Origin: Tricholoma matsutake
Lineage: Eukaryota > Basidiomycota > Agaricomycetes > Agaricales > Tricholomataceae
Assembly (NCBI GenBank): GCA_026075535.2
Contig: AP026540.1
Coordinates: 3,472,001-3,536,000, forward strand
DNA: 64,000 bases
Direction of reading: 5' to 3'
This document shows positions 32,631 through 44,049 of the stretch, in pieces. How positions within the stretch are numbered: the stretch's first letter is position 1; each line of letters begins with the position of its first letter. Below the pieces are notes generated by a model, which saw nothing but the letters and a program-made list of their open reading frames with translations, ran no database searches and was not told where the DNA came from. Position numbers and translations under genes: made by a program.

Positions 32631-33310
32631 TCATCCATGGTGCTCCAGGTTTTTGGAAACAGTCAGAGCGGACTGGTTATCAATGGAGAGAGTGGACGAA
32701 CGATCAACAGGATATCCAAATTCCTGTAAAATGCTGCGAGTCCACTTGATTTCCTTTCCAGCCTCTACTGCAGCAACAAACTCAGCCTCTGTGGTGGAAA
32801 GCATCACAAAAGGTTGTAACCAACTCTGCCAGTCAACTGCATCTCCACTGACACAAGTCAAATAGCCACTAGTTGAGCGACCATTATCCTTGTTACCACC
32901 ATGGTCAGCATCAGTGTAAGTTGTGAATAACTCACTACCATCCTCATCAGGTCCATAGACTAGTTTGTAGTCCATAGTACCCTTGAGATAGCGAAGTAGA
33001 TGCTTGACTGCAAGCCAATGATGAGGACCAGGGTTGTGGTTGAAATGACCAAGTACACCAACTGTATAAGCAATGTCCAGACGGGTGGTGGTGGCAAGGT
33101 ACATCAAAGACCCAACAGCAACCAAATAAGGAACATTGCACATTTCTGCAACATCTTCCTCTGTTTTGGGGCACATGTCAGAAGTCAATGAAAGGGAGGG
33201 ATCCATGGGAGTCAAGACGGGTTTGCAATCTGACATACCAAAACGTTCAAGCACATCAATGATGTACTGATGTTGGGAGAGGGAGATGGTGTGATTTGTG
33301 AGGTCACAAG
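32631..33310 (-). pseudogene. C-terminal RT/RNase H part of Copia D
   Basis: The frame continues the RT after E: LTNHTISLSQHQYIIDVLER, DPSLSLTSDMCPKTEEDVAE, YLVAVGSLMYLATTTRLDIA, HWLAVKHLLRYLKGTMDYKL. It then enters RNase H (YTDADHGGNKDNGRSTSGYL, TEAEFVAAVEAGKEIKWTRS). It ends near 32631 in SKNLEHHG, with the closing HIDIRYH-type tail in another frame. The sequence is well preserved, consistent with low background divergence. Confidence 0.9.
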
Positions 33311-33712
33311 TGTTAGGAAACCACCCCATTACCTAATAAAATTTCATTTTTATTTTATTATGTTGAATTACACTACATGATGCCAAATTATGCTACACTT
33401 TGATAGCGTGAGAATTTTATTTCGCACGCATCAAAATATATGCGCATGTATGAGTGCATTGGCAACAACAATGTACAATATGTATAACATAGTATATAAA
33501 CCCTAAATATATGCCTAGGGGACCCCAGTTGTGTTCTCTTAGGTATTCCACCTACGCTTTTGGTGTGAAAGGCCTTTGTCAACAAACTTACCTATTAATA
33601 ACCCCTCGCATCAAAACCATCAATTTCCCCATCACGAGCGCGGATCCCGCCCCCTTCTTGTAGAGAGAACCTGCATGGTCTTAGCTAGCAGATAGTGGGT
33701 GTCGCCCTAACA
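33311..33712 (+). repeat. 5' LTR of chromovirus E
   Basis: It carries TATATAAA (33493-33500) and, 27 nt after it, AGTTGTGTTCT (33527-33537), the expected transcript start that pairs with the primer-binding site. About 14 differences from the 3' LTR are visible, all transitions, about 11 of them CG versus TG or CA. Confidence 0.94.
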
Positions 33713-33714
33713 GA

Positions 33715-33725
33715 AGAACACAACT
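33715..33725 (+). promoter_or_regulatory. Self-complementary primer-binding site of chromovirus E
   Basis: AGAACACAACT begins two bases after the 5' LTR and is the exact 11-nt reverse complement of AGTTGTGTTCT in the LTR (33527-33537), placed where transcription should begin after TATATAAA. This reproduces the Tf1 arrangement, in which the first 11 nt of the mRNA fold back to prime reverse transcription. Confidence 0.8.
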
Positions 33726-34291
33726 TCCCATATCAGTGTGCCTTCTCTTACTTGCGCATACATCATTGTTTCACTGCACCACATCCGATTACTCACCCTT
33801 TCAGCATGAGCTGGAAGTACTTGTATATATGTAATCTACCTTTTCTTTCATAAGCCAACGCCAGGCCTCACCTTACATTGTGACTGCCAGTGATCGAGAG
33901 GCAGCACTCATCATTAGGACAGCTGCAACCAGACAACCAATCGGATCTGGTTTAGTTATGATTTACATTACTCTATTCGGACGACTACTTTAGTTACAAG
34001 CTGAATTCAGCAATATCTCTGAGATCAGGCACTGTTGGAAGGGTTATTGATCCAAAGTGTCAAAATAGGCGCCTGACGAACGACGAACAATTGACGAACC
34101 TCGATGAGCCTTATCACATGACACATAAACATTTGGCATTTGGAGAGGTCTCAAAGAAAAAATTTTGAATTTGTCGAAGAAGTGATTCATCACAGATTCT
34201 ACAATTATGTCTGAACCTTCAACTTCTAATCCCGGTCCTAATCCTGTTCCCATACCAAATTGATGCGCTCACAGCACAAATGTCGTAATTA

Positions 34292-35275
34292 GTGTCAGTA
34301 CTGGCAGCATCACAGCCCAGACAAGCAGAAGTACAGCCAGAGAAAATAGGAGAAAGAGATGATGAGATGGAGGAGATGGTGGAGTGGATATCACAGGAGG
34401 ATGAGACAGTGGAGAAATCCGGAAATGGAAAAGTGTGCTTACCTAAGTACGCACCCCCGCAAATCTTTGACGGTACCATGGAAAATACAAAATCCTTCAT
34501 CAGCTCTATAGTATTGTACATCCATGGGAGGAAGCCCAAGTTTTGTACAGCCGAGTCTAGGATTATGTTTGCTCTCTCATACATTCAGGGGGGGAAAGCA
34601 CAGTTCTGGAGAAACGAGGCTATTAATCAAATTGCCACAGGAATTAAACCATTTGCAACCTTCAAGGAATTTCTGGAGAGATTGGAGGCACAGTTTGGAG
34701 ACCCTAATCCAAAGGCGACAGCCAATGCTAAATTAAAGACCATGTGCCAAGGTTCCTTAATGGTGGATGAATTTATTTTGCAGTTCAAAGCAGAAGCTTC
34801 GCAAATGGACATGGGAGAAGCCACATTGGTAGAGTTTTTGAAAGCAGGATTAAATCCATCCTTATTCAAGTCTATCTACTGACTACCTTCTATGCCAGAG
34901 AAATTGGATGAGTGGTATAATTGGGCAATGCGCCTTGACCGGCAATATTGGCAGGAACAGGCGGAGTCAAAGTTGATGTACAGAAGTAGCATCAGGAGGA
35001 AAGTCTGAGAAAGGAAAGGCGCCTCAGGCACAAGCTCCGAGGGCACAGCCACTGGCCATGGCAGTGACACCTATAGTTATGGAGTCAGCAGCACCAGCAG
35101 AGGCAATGGAGGTTGATCAAGCAGGGAGATGAGCCCCACTTAAATGTTTTAACTGTGGGCAGTTAGGACACATTTCTAGGAATTGTAGGCAGAAAAGAAA
35201 GATTAGGGAAGCTACAATCGAGGAAGTGAAGCCGGAGGAAGGCAAGCAGAAGAATTTTGTGGAAGAGTCCCAGTG
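34292..35275 (+). pseudogene. gag of chromovirus E
   Basis: The open frame 34292-34882 has an acidic N-terminal part, PPQIFDGTMENTKSFISSIV (capsid start), KAQFWRNEAINQIATGIKPF and FKEFLERLEAQFGDPNPKAT. A TGA at 34880-34882 stands where Arg is expected (CGA). After frameshifts, a zinc knuckle CFNCGQLGHISRNC lies near 35146-35188. It would form the particle shell. Confidence 0.85.
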
Positions 35276-35836
35276 AAGGTTTCCCCATTGGTGACCCAGA
35301 ATCGTTACAATGTATTAGTATCCGAGGAAACCCAGAGTAAATCAGAAAAGGAAATCGAGGAGGAGTACAACTGTTATGAATCACATGACCAAGAAAATTG
35401 CCGAGCACTATTTCCAAAAACCCCTAAATTCTTTATTTGCTCTGTGCGAATAGAACCAGAAATCACCTTGACTGTGGGATTGAAGACAGTGGACACGCAT
35501 GCAGCTATTGATGTGGAAGTGTTGCTTGATAGTGGTGCTACAGGATTATTTATTGATCAATCCTTAATTACCAGAAATGGTATTAACACACGCAAGCTGG
35601 CACAACCTATAATGGTGTACAATATTGATGGAACAGTCAATCATGGAGGAACTATCAAGGAGGAGGTGACTATGGTACTAAAGTATCAGGAGCATCAGGG
35701 AGCGAGCCATATTTGAAGTGTGCAATCTTGGGAAAACCAATCTAATAATAGGATGTCCATGGTTATGGAAGCATAATCCCGAAATTGATTGGAAAACTGG
35801 GAAAGTACAAATGACTCGTTGTCCTAAGGAATGTAA
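35276..35836 (+). pseudogene. Protease of chromovirus E
   Basis: The frame contains VLLDSGATGLFIDQSLITRN near 35518-35578, the retropepsin catalytic Asp, and after a frameshift near 35705 the block LIIGCPWLWKHNPEIDW (about 35742-35795). Closely similar to the protease of X (LLDSGATGLFIDAHLAQQ), so E and X belong to one clade. Confidence 0.85.
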
Positions 35837-37572
35837 TGTGTAGGAGGAAGATGAAGAAGGAAAAATGGAAAAAGAAAGAGAAAGAATGTCCGAGAAAGTA
35901 TTCTGTTACAATGGAGGAAGTGGAGGATGAGGAAATGCCAAATGGGGAAGTTCCGATCATGATTGAGAAAGAAGAGCAGAAGCAAACCTTTAGAACAATT
36001 TGTGGAGGACAGTCATGGGACAAGAATATCGTGAAGGTGGAGAAGCCAGTGGAGGAATGGGTGCCAAAAGTGTATCATGAACATCTGTCAGTGTTCCAGA
36101 AGAAGGAGTCTGAGCGAATGCTGGTGCGGAAGCCATGGGATCATGCAATTGAGATGAAGCCAGGGTTTGTGCCGAAGAAGTCGAAGGTATATCCATTATC
36201 TCCGATGGAACAAGAAGAAGTGGATGCATTCCTGAAGGAGCAATTGCGCAAAGGATACATACAACCTTCGAAATCACCGCAGACGTCACCAATATTCTTT
36301 GTGCCAAAGAAAGACCAAAGGAAGAGGATGTGTACAGATTATAGGTATCTGAATGAGTGGACAGTAAAGAATGCGTACCCCCTGCTGTTGATCTCAGAAA
36401 TAATTGACAAGGTGGGAAAAGCCAAGGTCTTTACAAAATTGGATTTATGATGGGGATACAACAATGTACAAATAAAGAAGGGAGATGAGTGGAAGGCAGC
36501 ATTTGCCACACGTCGAGGATCCTTCAAGCTGCTTGTCATGTTTTTTGGGATGACTAATAGTCCCCCAACCTTTCAAAATATGATGAACGACATTTTCAAG
36601 GATGTAATAGACAAAGGCATGGTAATAATATTTATTGACGACATTCTGATATTCATGGAGGATGAAGAAAATCATGAGGCGATAGTACAGGAGGTGCTAC
36701 AGAGGTTGGCAGAGAATGATCTATTTTTGAAACCAGAGAAGTGTGTGTTTGGGGCAAGCGAGATTGAGTTCCTAGGATTATTGATCGGCCCTGACGGGAT
36801 CAAAATGGATCCAATCAAGGTACAGGCAATCACAGATTGGCCTGTGCCCACCCATGTCAAGGAGGTTCAAGCTTTCTTGGGACTCACAAATTATTATCGT
36901 CACTTTGTGCACAATTTTTCTAAAATTGCCACACCCTTACATAACCTTATGCGAAAGGGAGTAGTATGGAGGTGGGGAGAGCAGCAGCAGACAGCATTTG
37001 AGGAGTTGAAGAGGAAGTTTGTGGAGGGACCAATATTAGCCCCAGTAGATTTCACATGCCCTTTGCGAGTGGAATCCGATGCATCCAATTTTGCTACTGG
37101 AGCGGTATTATCAATGCTGTGCAAAGATGACAAATGGCATCCTTGTGCATACTTGTCAAAAGGGTTGAATGATGTGGAGAGGAATTATGATGTGCATGAC
37201 AAAGAGATGTTGGGGATAATACGAGCATTGGAGACGTGGAGGCATTATTTGGAGGGATGTATGCATGAGATTGAGATCTGGACAGATCATCAAAATCTGC
37301 AATACTTTATGTCCGCTAAAAAGCTTAATCGCAGGCAAGTGCATTGGGCACTATTCCTATCATGTTTCAATTTTCACTTGGTCCACAAAGCGGGAAGCTT
37401 AATGAGGAAAGCAGATGCATTATCCAGATGTATCAATCATAAAAGGGGGGTGGAGGAGGACAATAAAAATGTTACCTTACTCAAACCCGAATACTTTCAC
37501 ATTTGCGCTATGCGTCAAGGGCATCTATTAATAGATAGCTCGGAAATGGAAATGTTGTCTAAAATTACATAA
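35836..37572 (+). pseudogene. Reverse transcriptase and RNase H of chromovirus E
   Basis: RT blocks in order: YPLSPMEQEEVDAFLKEQLR, RKGYIQPSKSPQTSPIFFVP, MCTDYRYLNEWTVKNAYPLL, then a TGA (36448-36450) within TKLDL-x-WGYNNV. FFGMTNSPPTFQNMMNDIF and the intact catalytic box IIFIDDILIF (about 36627-36656) follow. Connection and RNase H: FLGLLIGPDGIKMDPIKVQA, VESDASNFATGAVLSMLCKD, DKEMLGIIRALETWRHYLEG, EIWTDHQNLQYFMSAKKLNR. Ends at TAA 37570-37572. Apart from stops, all catalytic residues of RT appear present. Confidence 0.9.
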
Positions 37573-37581
37573 TGTTCAGAA

Positions 37582-39095
37582 ATGGACGATGAAGTAGTGG
37601 AAGCCGTGAAAGCTCTGAAGGGAGAGAAGAAAGGTAATATCAAAGGAGATGAATGGGCTGAGGAACAAGGGTTGGTGTTGTTTCGAGGAAAAGTGTATGT
37701 ACTGAAGGATCAGGATTTGCAAAGGGAGATCGTCCAGTTACATCACAATACACTGATTGCCGAACACCCAGGAAGATGGAAGACGTTGGAATTAGTAATG
37801 AGAAATTATTGGTGGCCCAGAATTTTGAAGTATGTGTTGGGGTATGTGGATGGATGTGATACATGCATGAGGGGAAGAAATTTCCAGAGAAACCTGCAGG
37901 AAAATTAATGCCAAAGCCTATACCTAAAGCGCTGTGGCGAGATATATCTGTGGATTTTATTACCAGATTACCCGAGGCTCAAGGGTACGATGCAATATTC
38001 ATAGTATGCGACCGCTTTACAAAGGAGGTCCATATTATTCCTACTACTACAGAAACCTCATCATTGGGCTTGGCGCGCCTCTATCTAAATCAGGTATGGT
38101 GGTTACATGGGTTACCTGATACCATTATCTCTGATCGTGGACCACAATTTGCTTCCGTGTTTATGTGAGAACTAAACAACATATTGGGAATTCAAACTAA
38201 ATTATCTATGGCATATCACCCACAGACTGATGGGCAGACAGAGAGAATGAATCAGGAGTTGGAGCAGTACCTACATATGTTTGTCAACTACCAACAAACC
38301 GACTGGCCCGAATGGTTGGCAATTGCCAAATTTTCCCACAATAACAAATTCCATTTGGCTACTCATATGTCACCCTTTTTCATGAATTATGGATATCATC
38401 CTTGCATGGGAGTAGAACCCAGAAGGGAAGTCAAAGTACAGTTGGTAGAAGATTTTGTATCTAAGATGCAAAAGGTACAAGAGGAAGCAGAGGCGGCATT
38501 GAAGAAAGCACGTGATGACATGATGCGACACGTGGATCGTACTCAAGCACGCACTCCAGAGTACAAAGTTGGTGACTTGGTATGGCTAAGTACCAAGGAC
38601 CTGAATATTCCATGACCTTCAAGGAAACTTATGGAGAAACAAGTTGGCCCATATGCGATCTCTAAAGTGATCTCACCTAATGCAGTAGTGCTAAAATTAC
38701 CCCAATCATTCAAGATTGATCCCAAGATTAATGTATCCCGCCTACGCCCTTACCGCCTGCCCACTATTCCTGGCCAACAAACTACTCCACAACCTCCGAT
38801 AATAGTAGAAGGTGCTCCAGAATACATAGTTGAAGAAATTCTAGACTCATGTCTTCGATGGAACAAATTGGAGTTCTTAATAAAGTGGAAAAACTATACC
38901 GATGAAAATAATTCGTGGGAAACCAAAGAGAATTGTAAGCGAGCACGTAACGCAATCGCCCAATTCTTTAAATGTAATCCGAATGCTCCACATTGCATTG
39001 CAAGAATGGTGTATGAGGGGATGAAATTCCGGCCTTATCAAAATTTCACAGAGGGGACAAACGTAATATCTTCTTGCCTGGAAGTTGAGGCATAA
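37582..39095 (+). pseudogene. Integrase and chromodomain of chromovirus E
   Basis: H2C2 finger: HHNTLIAEHPGRWKTLELVM and GYVDGCDTCMRGR (to about 37885), with a frameshift near 37880. Core: DISVDFITRLPEAQGYDAIF, TIISDRGPQFASVF, then TGA 38166-38168, then DGQTERMNQELEQYLHMFVN, so the catalytic Asp, Asp and Glu are all kept. C-terminal: YKVGDLVWLSTKDLNIP, TGA 38613-38615, and a chromodomain (EYIVEEILDSCLRWNKLEFL, IKWKNYTDENNSWETKEN). A stretch to 39095 follows the chromodomain. Confidence 0.9.
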
Positions 39096-39106
39096 AAGGG
39101 GGGTAA

Positions 39107-39508
39107 TGTTAGGAAACCACCCCATTACCTAATAAAATTTCATTTTTATTTTATTATGTCGAATTACGCTACATGATGCCAAATTACGCTACACTTTGAT
39201 AGCATGAGAATTTTATTTCGCACACATCAAAATGTATGCGCATGTACGAGTGCATCAGTAACAACAATGTACAATATGTGTAACATAGTATATAAACCCT
39301 AAATATATGCCTAGGGGACCCCAGTTGTGTTCTCTTAGGTATTCCACCTACACTTTTGGTGTGAAAGGCCTTTGTCAACAAACTTACCTATTAATAACCC
39401 CTCGCATCAAAACCATCAATTTCCCCATCACGAGCGCGGATCCCGCCCCCTTCTTGTAGAGAGAACCCGCACGGTCTTAGCTAGCAGATAGTGGGTGTTG
39501 CCCTAACA
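39107..39508 (+). repeat. 3' LTR of chromovirus E
   Basis: 402 bp, the same length as the 5' LTR, preceded by AAAAGGGGGGTAA. It keeps CpG at several places where the 5' LTR has TpG or CpA (for example ATGTCGAATTACGC), and the reverse at others (AGCATG against AGCGTG). Both LTRs have therefore lost CpG independently. Confidence 0.94.
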
Positions 39509-42500
39509 ATGAGTAATGTGGATGCCAAGTAGGAATTGAGTAGGACCAAGATCATGAAGTTTGAAATGGGATTTGAGATCTTCAACTACCTTGTCAATGG
39601 CAGAAGTAGAAGTCCCAGCAAGAGTAATGTCATTGATAAAGATTGGAACAATTACCCTGACTTCACCTCATGTGTAAATATAAACAGCACGGTCCACTTC
39701 ACAGCATGTAAATCCCATAGCTGTCAATACCTCATGGAGGCGAGCATTCCAGTTGCGAGCAGACTGTTTCAACCCATAGAGAGGTTTATGCAGCAGACAA
39801 ACTGTGTTTGGGTTACCTTGATGGAAACCCTCAGGTTGGCACATGTAGATGACTTCCTCAAGTTCTTTCCCAAGTAAGAAAGCATGGGAGATGTCAAGAG
39901 AGCAAAGGTGGAGGTCTTTCCTTGCAGCCAATGCAAGAATTAGCCAAAGTGAAGCAGGATGATAAACTGGGGAGAACGTAGTGTCTTCTGCATATTCAAA
40001 ACCAGGGTGTTGGGTGAAACCCTTAGCCACAACCCAACCTTTGTAATGCTCAATGGAGCCATCAGCATTATGCTTGAGGTTAAAAACCCATTTGCATCCA
40101 ACTACCTTTGCACCAGGAGGTAACTCTACATAATCCCAAGTCCCGTTCTCAAAATGATTGTTCATCTCTGCATTTGCTGCCTCCTGCCATTTTCGTGCAT
40201 CTGAGCACTTCATAGCCTCCTTGAATGACTGTGGGTCCACATAACGAGTAGATAATGCAAGATCAATACTAGAATCTGAACCATCACCAACAACTGGACC
40301 AGACTCATCATCAGATGAAGGTTGATCGAATTGTGGAGCTGGGATTGGAGCAAGGGGCTCATTCCAAGCCCGTGGTGGCAATCCAGCATTCTTGTGTGGA
40401 TTAGCAGCTCGACGCTCTAAAAGTGGAGGAAGTGATGGAGGAGGAGATGAAATTGGGGTCTGAGGTGGAGATACAGCAGGTGTCTGAGTAGGAGGAGTGG
40501 GAGTGTGAGGGGTAGTATTAGCAGGAGGAGAAGAAGCAGGAGGAGTAGGAGCATGAGCAGGAGATTGAGATGGAACAGGATCATCATCAAGATCAGTTAC
40601 ACCAGAAGGAAGAATTGCCTGTACAGGTTCAGGATCAATGTCACTAAGATCAGGAACCGTCAAAGGTGTAAGATACTCGGACATGATGAGAGGGGAAGAG
40701 GGATCAACAGGTGGCTTGTTCCAAGTGTGTTTGAGACCAGGAAAATAGTGCTCATCAAATTCAGCGCGTTCACAGATCACAGTATGCTTGGTCACAGGAT
40801 TGTAGAATTTCCAGGCTTTGTAACCCTCAGGGTAGCCAATGAAAACACACTTCTCCATGTGAGAGCCAATCCCAGTACGCTTATCCTTCTGGATGTGAAC
40901 ATATGCAGCACAACCCCAAACTCGGAGATTTGAGACATCTGGTTTACGCTTATGCCAGAGTTCAAAGGGGGTTTTCTCCGAGAGAGAATGAGTGGAACAC
41001 TTGTTCTGGACTGTGATGTATGCATTGACAGCCTCACCCAAGAAAGAAGGAGGTAAACCAGCTTCATAAAGCATGGCAGTAGCATGTTCCTCAATACTGC
41101 AGTTTGCTCGTTCAGCAATGCCATTTTGTTGAGGTCGATTGCAAACAGTATGCAAACGTTCAATCCCACACTGATCTGTGAATGCAAGGAATTCATTAGA
41201 CATGTACTCGCCTCCCTTGTCATCAATCATAGCCTTGATTTTGCAATTCCAGTGATTCTCAGCTTTCGCTTTGAATAACTTGAATGCATTAAATGCCTGA
41301 TCTTTGGTATGAAGGAAGTATTTGGAGCGGAAACGAGTATTGTCATCAATGAAAGTGATCCAGAAATGATACGCAGAGTGAGTACGTGTTTTGAAGGGAC
41401 CATGCAAATTGGAGTGGATGAGATCAAGGGGATTGGCAGCACGACTAGAGGAAGTGGGGAATGGATGTGCATTCATCTTGCCAGCTAAACAAGGTTCGCA
41501 TATAGGGTCTGGTTTGGCATGCATATTAATATGCATACCAGTCACCAGCTCATCCTTCACAATCTTATTGACAACATCGTAGCCATGATGAGCAAAACGA
41601 CAATGCCAGAGATTGCGGTCTGCAGGAAGAGTGGATATGGAGCGGTGAGCATGCTTGGTGAACACCTCAGTAGTCCCAGCAAGAAATGCAGAATTGTTCT
41701 CATCAATGGGAGCCATGAAAAGGCATTCACCATCAAGTAAGAATATCATCGCAAGTTCATTGGCAGAGATATAAATGTCAATACCACGTTGACGGGGTAA
41801 ATACAAGACTGAGAGGAGATTGTTCTGGAGATCGGGGACATGCAAAACACGAGTAAACTTGACAGCCCTCAATTCTTTTCCTGCAATAATCGGTTTAAAC
41901 ACCACACTTCCTACACCTTCAGAATAGACAATAGTATTGTCCACAAGACGAATTGGGACACGAAAAGGGGTATAATCGCGAAGCCAGTTGCGATGAGGCG
42001 TCATATGAGACATGGCGCCTGTGTCTGCATTCCAAAGGTAAGTTGTGGTTGAAGTAGGAGTGGGTTGAGAGGAACAATAACTTGCATTCCCAGCAAACTC
42101 AGCGACTGAAATGGCAGTAGCAACAGCTGCACTTTCAGGAGAGGAAGGTGATGTGGAGGATGTGGTTGTAGAGGTGTTAGCAATGTGAGACCACTTGGGT
42201 TTATGTGCCTCCATCTTTGCAGCAAGGAGTTTCCTGCACTGAGGTAGGGTATGACCTTTAAATCCACAAAAGTCGCAGAGTAAACCGATAACTGAAGAGG
42301 TGGCTAGAGCAGCACCGGATGTGGAGTCACTGGAGAACCCAGAACGACGTTCATGGTTTAATTGCTCATTCCTGAATGCTTCATGAATAGTAGAGTGATC
42401 AAGATTGTCGATGAGCATGAGGGAAGAGACGAATGAGGAATATTCATTGGGAAGGGCACAGATGAGAGCCATGGAGTGAAGTTCATTGTCAAGGTCATCG

Positions 42501-42952
42501 AGGGTGAAGCCAGAGGGATGGAGATCCTTGATAGCATGGACCTTCTCAGAAACACGAGCTATGAGACCTTCCAGACCCTCACTCTCTTGTTTCCTAACAG
42601 AGAATAAGTCATCATAGGTATTGAAGCACGTACCAGGCTTCTTTGATTGATTCCCTCTCTCCAACAGCTCCCACATCTTCTTTGGATCGTCAAAAACCCC
42701 ACCCAGGTGATGCTTCTGGTCATCCTCAATATGCAAATAAATGTCCCCAGCCCCCTTATCCACTAGTTGAAACCACAAACAACGTGCCTCTGCATCCCCA
42801 GGGCTAGGCTCCTGTATATCACCAGTCACAACCCTCCACCACCCCTGTTTACGTCCCCAGGCAGCCATCTGATCTTTCCAGGAGGCATAATTACGATTGT
42901 TGAGCTTTGGGAAATTAGGTGATGAGTTAGACATGTTTGCGGAACGATGCAC
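39509..42952 (-). pseudogene. Copia D polyprotein: gag, protease, integrase, RT (main part)
   Basis: An open frame of 1094 codons from Met at 42952. In order: gag (FPKLNNRNYASWKDQMAAWG), zinc knuckle CDFCGFKGHTLPQC, protease LWNADTGAMSHMTPH, integrase finger (NLWHCRFAHHGYDVV, PICEPCLAGKM), integrase core with LDLIHSNLHGPFKTRTHSAY, a proline-rich linker and RT (GAKVVGCKWVFNLKHNADGS). The first integrase Asp reads Asn (codon 41408-41410). A TGA (39668-39670) interrupts RT. The catalytic box reads FINDIT with Asn (39632-39634). All three fit CpG deamination. Otherwise unusually intact. Confidence 0.92.
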
Positions 42953-43417
42953 TGAGAAGCGAGCGTGGGCGCGATTGGGGTAAGCGTAGGCGCGTTCAAG
43001 GGAAGGGAAGGTGCCGAATCTGCCTGTTGAATCCGTTCGACGATAGCGTTTAAATTGGGTGTGCGCGAGACGATTTGAGCAAAGGGTGTAATTTGAGCAT
43101 TTGGTGTTTCAGATTCATGATGAGCGCTGAGTGGGAACCGTGGGCGCGTTCAACTATCGGTGTTAACTGGAGGTGGGGGGTATGTCCCCAAGTGTCCTAG
43201 AAAAAGGACTAAGCGATCCGACCAGTGGGCGACGAGGAACGTCGAATTTGGTGGGAAAAGTCTGATAACTCCAACAAGGGCTTGTTGACCAACAACCAAG
43301 GCACACAGAATGGAAATTGTAGGTGCTGGGGGGTTATTGAGGTCAGGGAATTCACTGAGAGTGGTTTCAGAGTGATTGGAGTTGATTTGAAGTCGCTAGG
43401 GCACAGGGCCCATAACC

Positions 43418-43737
43418 TGCTAAAGTCTGAGGTTGCCTTTAGTGCAGTTTAACCTAGCAACTGTGAAGGGAGACTCAGATAGACTGAACAGCTGGAATCC
43501 AGAGTGAGCAACTCGTTATTATATGAGACAATAAGGAGTACAGTACCTGGAGTCCAGAGTGAGCAACTGAAGAGTGCAAAACTCCAGACTCTGCAGTCTA
43601 CATACTGTGAAACAAACAGTGATAAACACAAGGTGGAAACTACTCTAAGTGCCCATGAGTGTAACTACAAGTGATAGGACATGGAATAGAAGTAGGATAG
43701 AAGTAAAATAGAGAGATGGTGAATCATACATTTAACA
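43418..43737 (-). repeat. 5' LTR of Copia D
   Basis: 320 bp with one visible difference from the partner LTR. On the minus strand it is followed by GGTTATGGGCCC, the probable primer-binding region; I could not assign the primer tRNA. Confidence 0.93.
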
Positions 43738-43889
43738 GAGTCCAGTTATTCCAATTGGAGTCCAGTTATTCCAGTTATTCCAACCAGATTCTGGTTACTC
43801 CAGATGCTCAACTTAGAGTATATACCCTAATGGATAGTCAAATTTCAAGTCTTAAGTTGTCAAAGTGCCTACAAAATATATTTGTGCAG

Positions 43890-43975
43890 AGTAAGGATTG
43901 AACTCAAGACATCATGATTAGAGTGATCACATGACAAAGCAAACATGTGTGCTTAACCAGTTGAGCCACAGGATA
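43890..43975 (-). promoter_or_regulatory. tRNA-like pol III module, left arm of TBE copy 1
   Basis: On the minus strand, box A TGGCTCAACTGG is at 43958-43969 and box B GTTCAATCC at 43895-43903. It is very similar to the module at 12485-12570 and also points outward, toward the left end at 32068. The Copia insertion now separates it from that end. Confidence 0.55.
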
Positions 43976-44049
43976 ATTATTAGATAGTAATATAATGTTT
44001 ATTCATGACACTCTAATTTTTTTCGAAGTAGTTAAGATCAAATTTTTTT

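Larger units (their letters stand above)
33311..39508 (+). mobile_element. Chromovirus E (Ty3/Gypsy), full length, decayed by stops
   Basis: 402-bp LTRs lie at 33311-33712 and 39107-39508. Flanking 5-mers are ACAAG and ATGAG, which would both derive from ACGAG by CpG deamination on opposite strands; ACGAG would also restore an Arg codon in Copia D. On the plus strand: self-complementary primer-binding site (33715-33725), gag, zinc knuckle, protease, RT, RNase H, integrase, chromodomain, polypurine tract AAAAGGGGGGTAA. No domain is deleted. Confidence 0.94.
32106..43737 (-). mobile_element. Ty1/Copia retrotransposon D, interrupted by chromovirus E
   Basis: 320-bp LTRs lie at 32106-32425 and 43418-43737, differing at one base that I can see (A/C in ACT(A/C)GTTATT), with the 5-bp duplication GAGTC (32101-32105, 43738-43742). 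On the minus strand the polyprotein runs 42952-39509 and continues at 33310-32631. A polypurine tract (AAGGGGGGG) adjoins the 3' LTR at 32426. It inserted into the left arm of TBE copy 1. Confidence 0.95.

Noticed and set aside
41391..41740. Plus-strand ORFs inside Copia D
   Set aside because: Shadows of the 1,094-codon minus-strand polyprotein.
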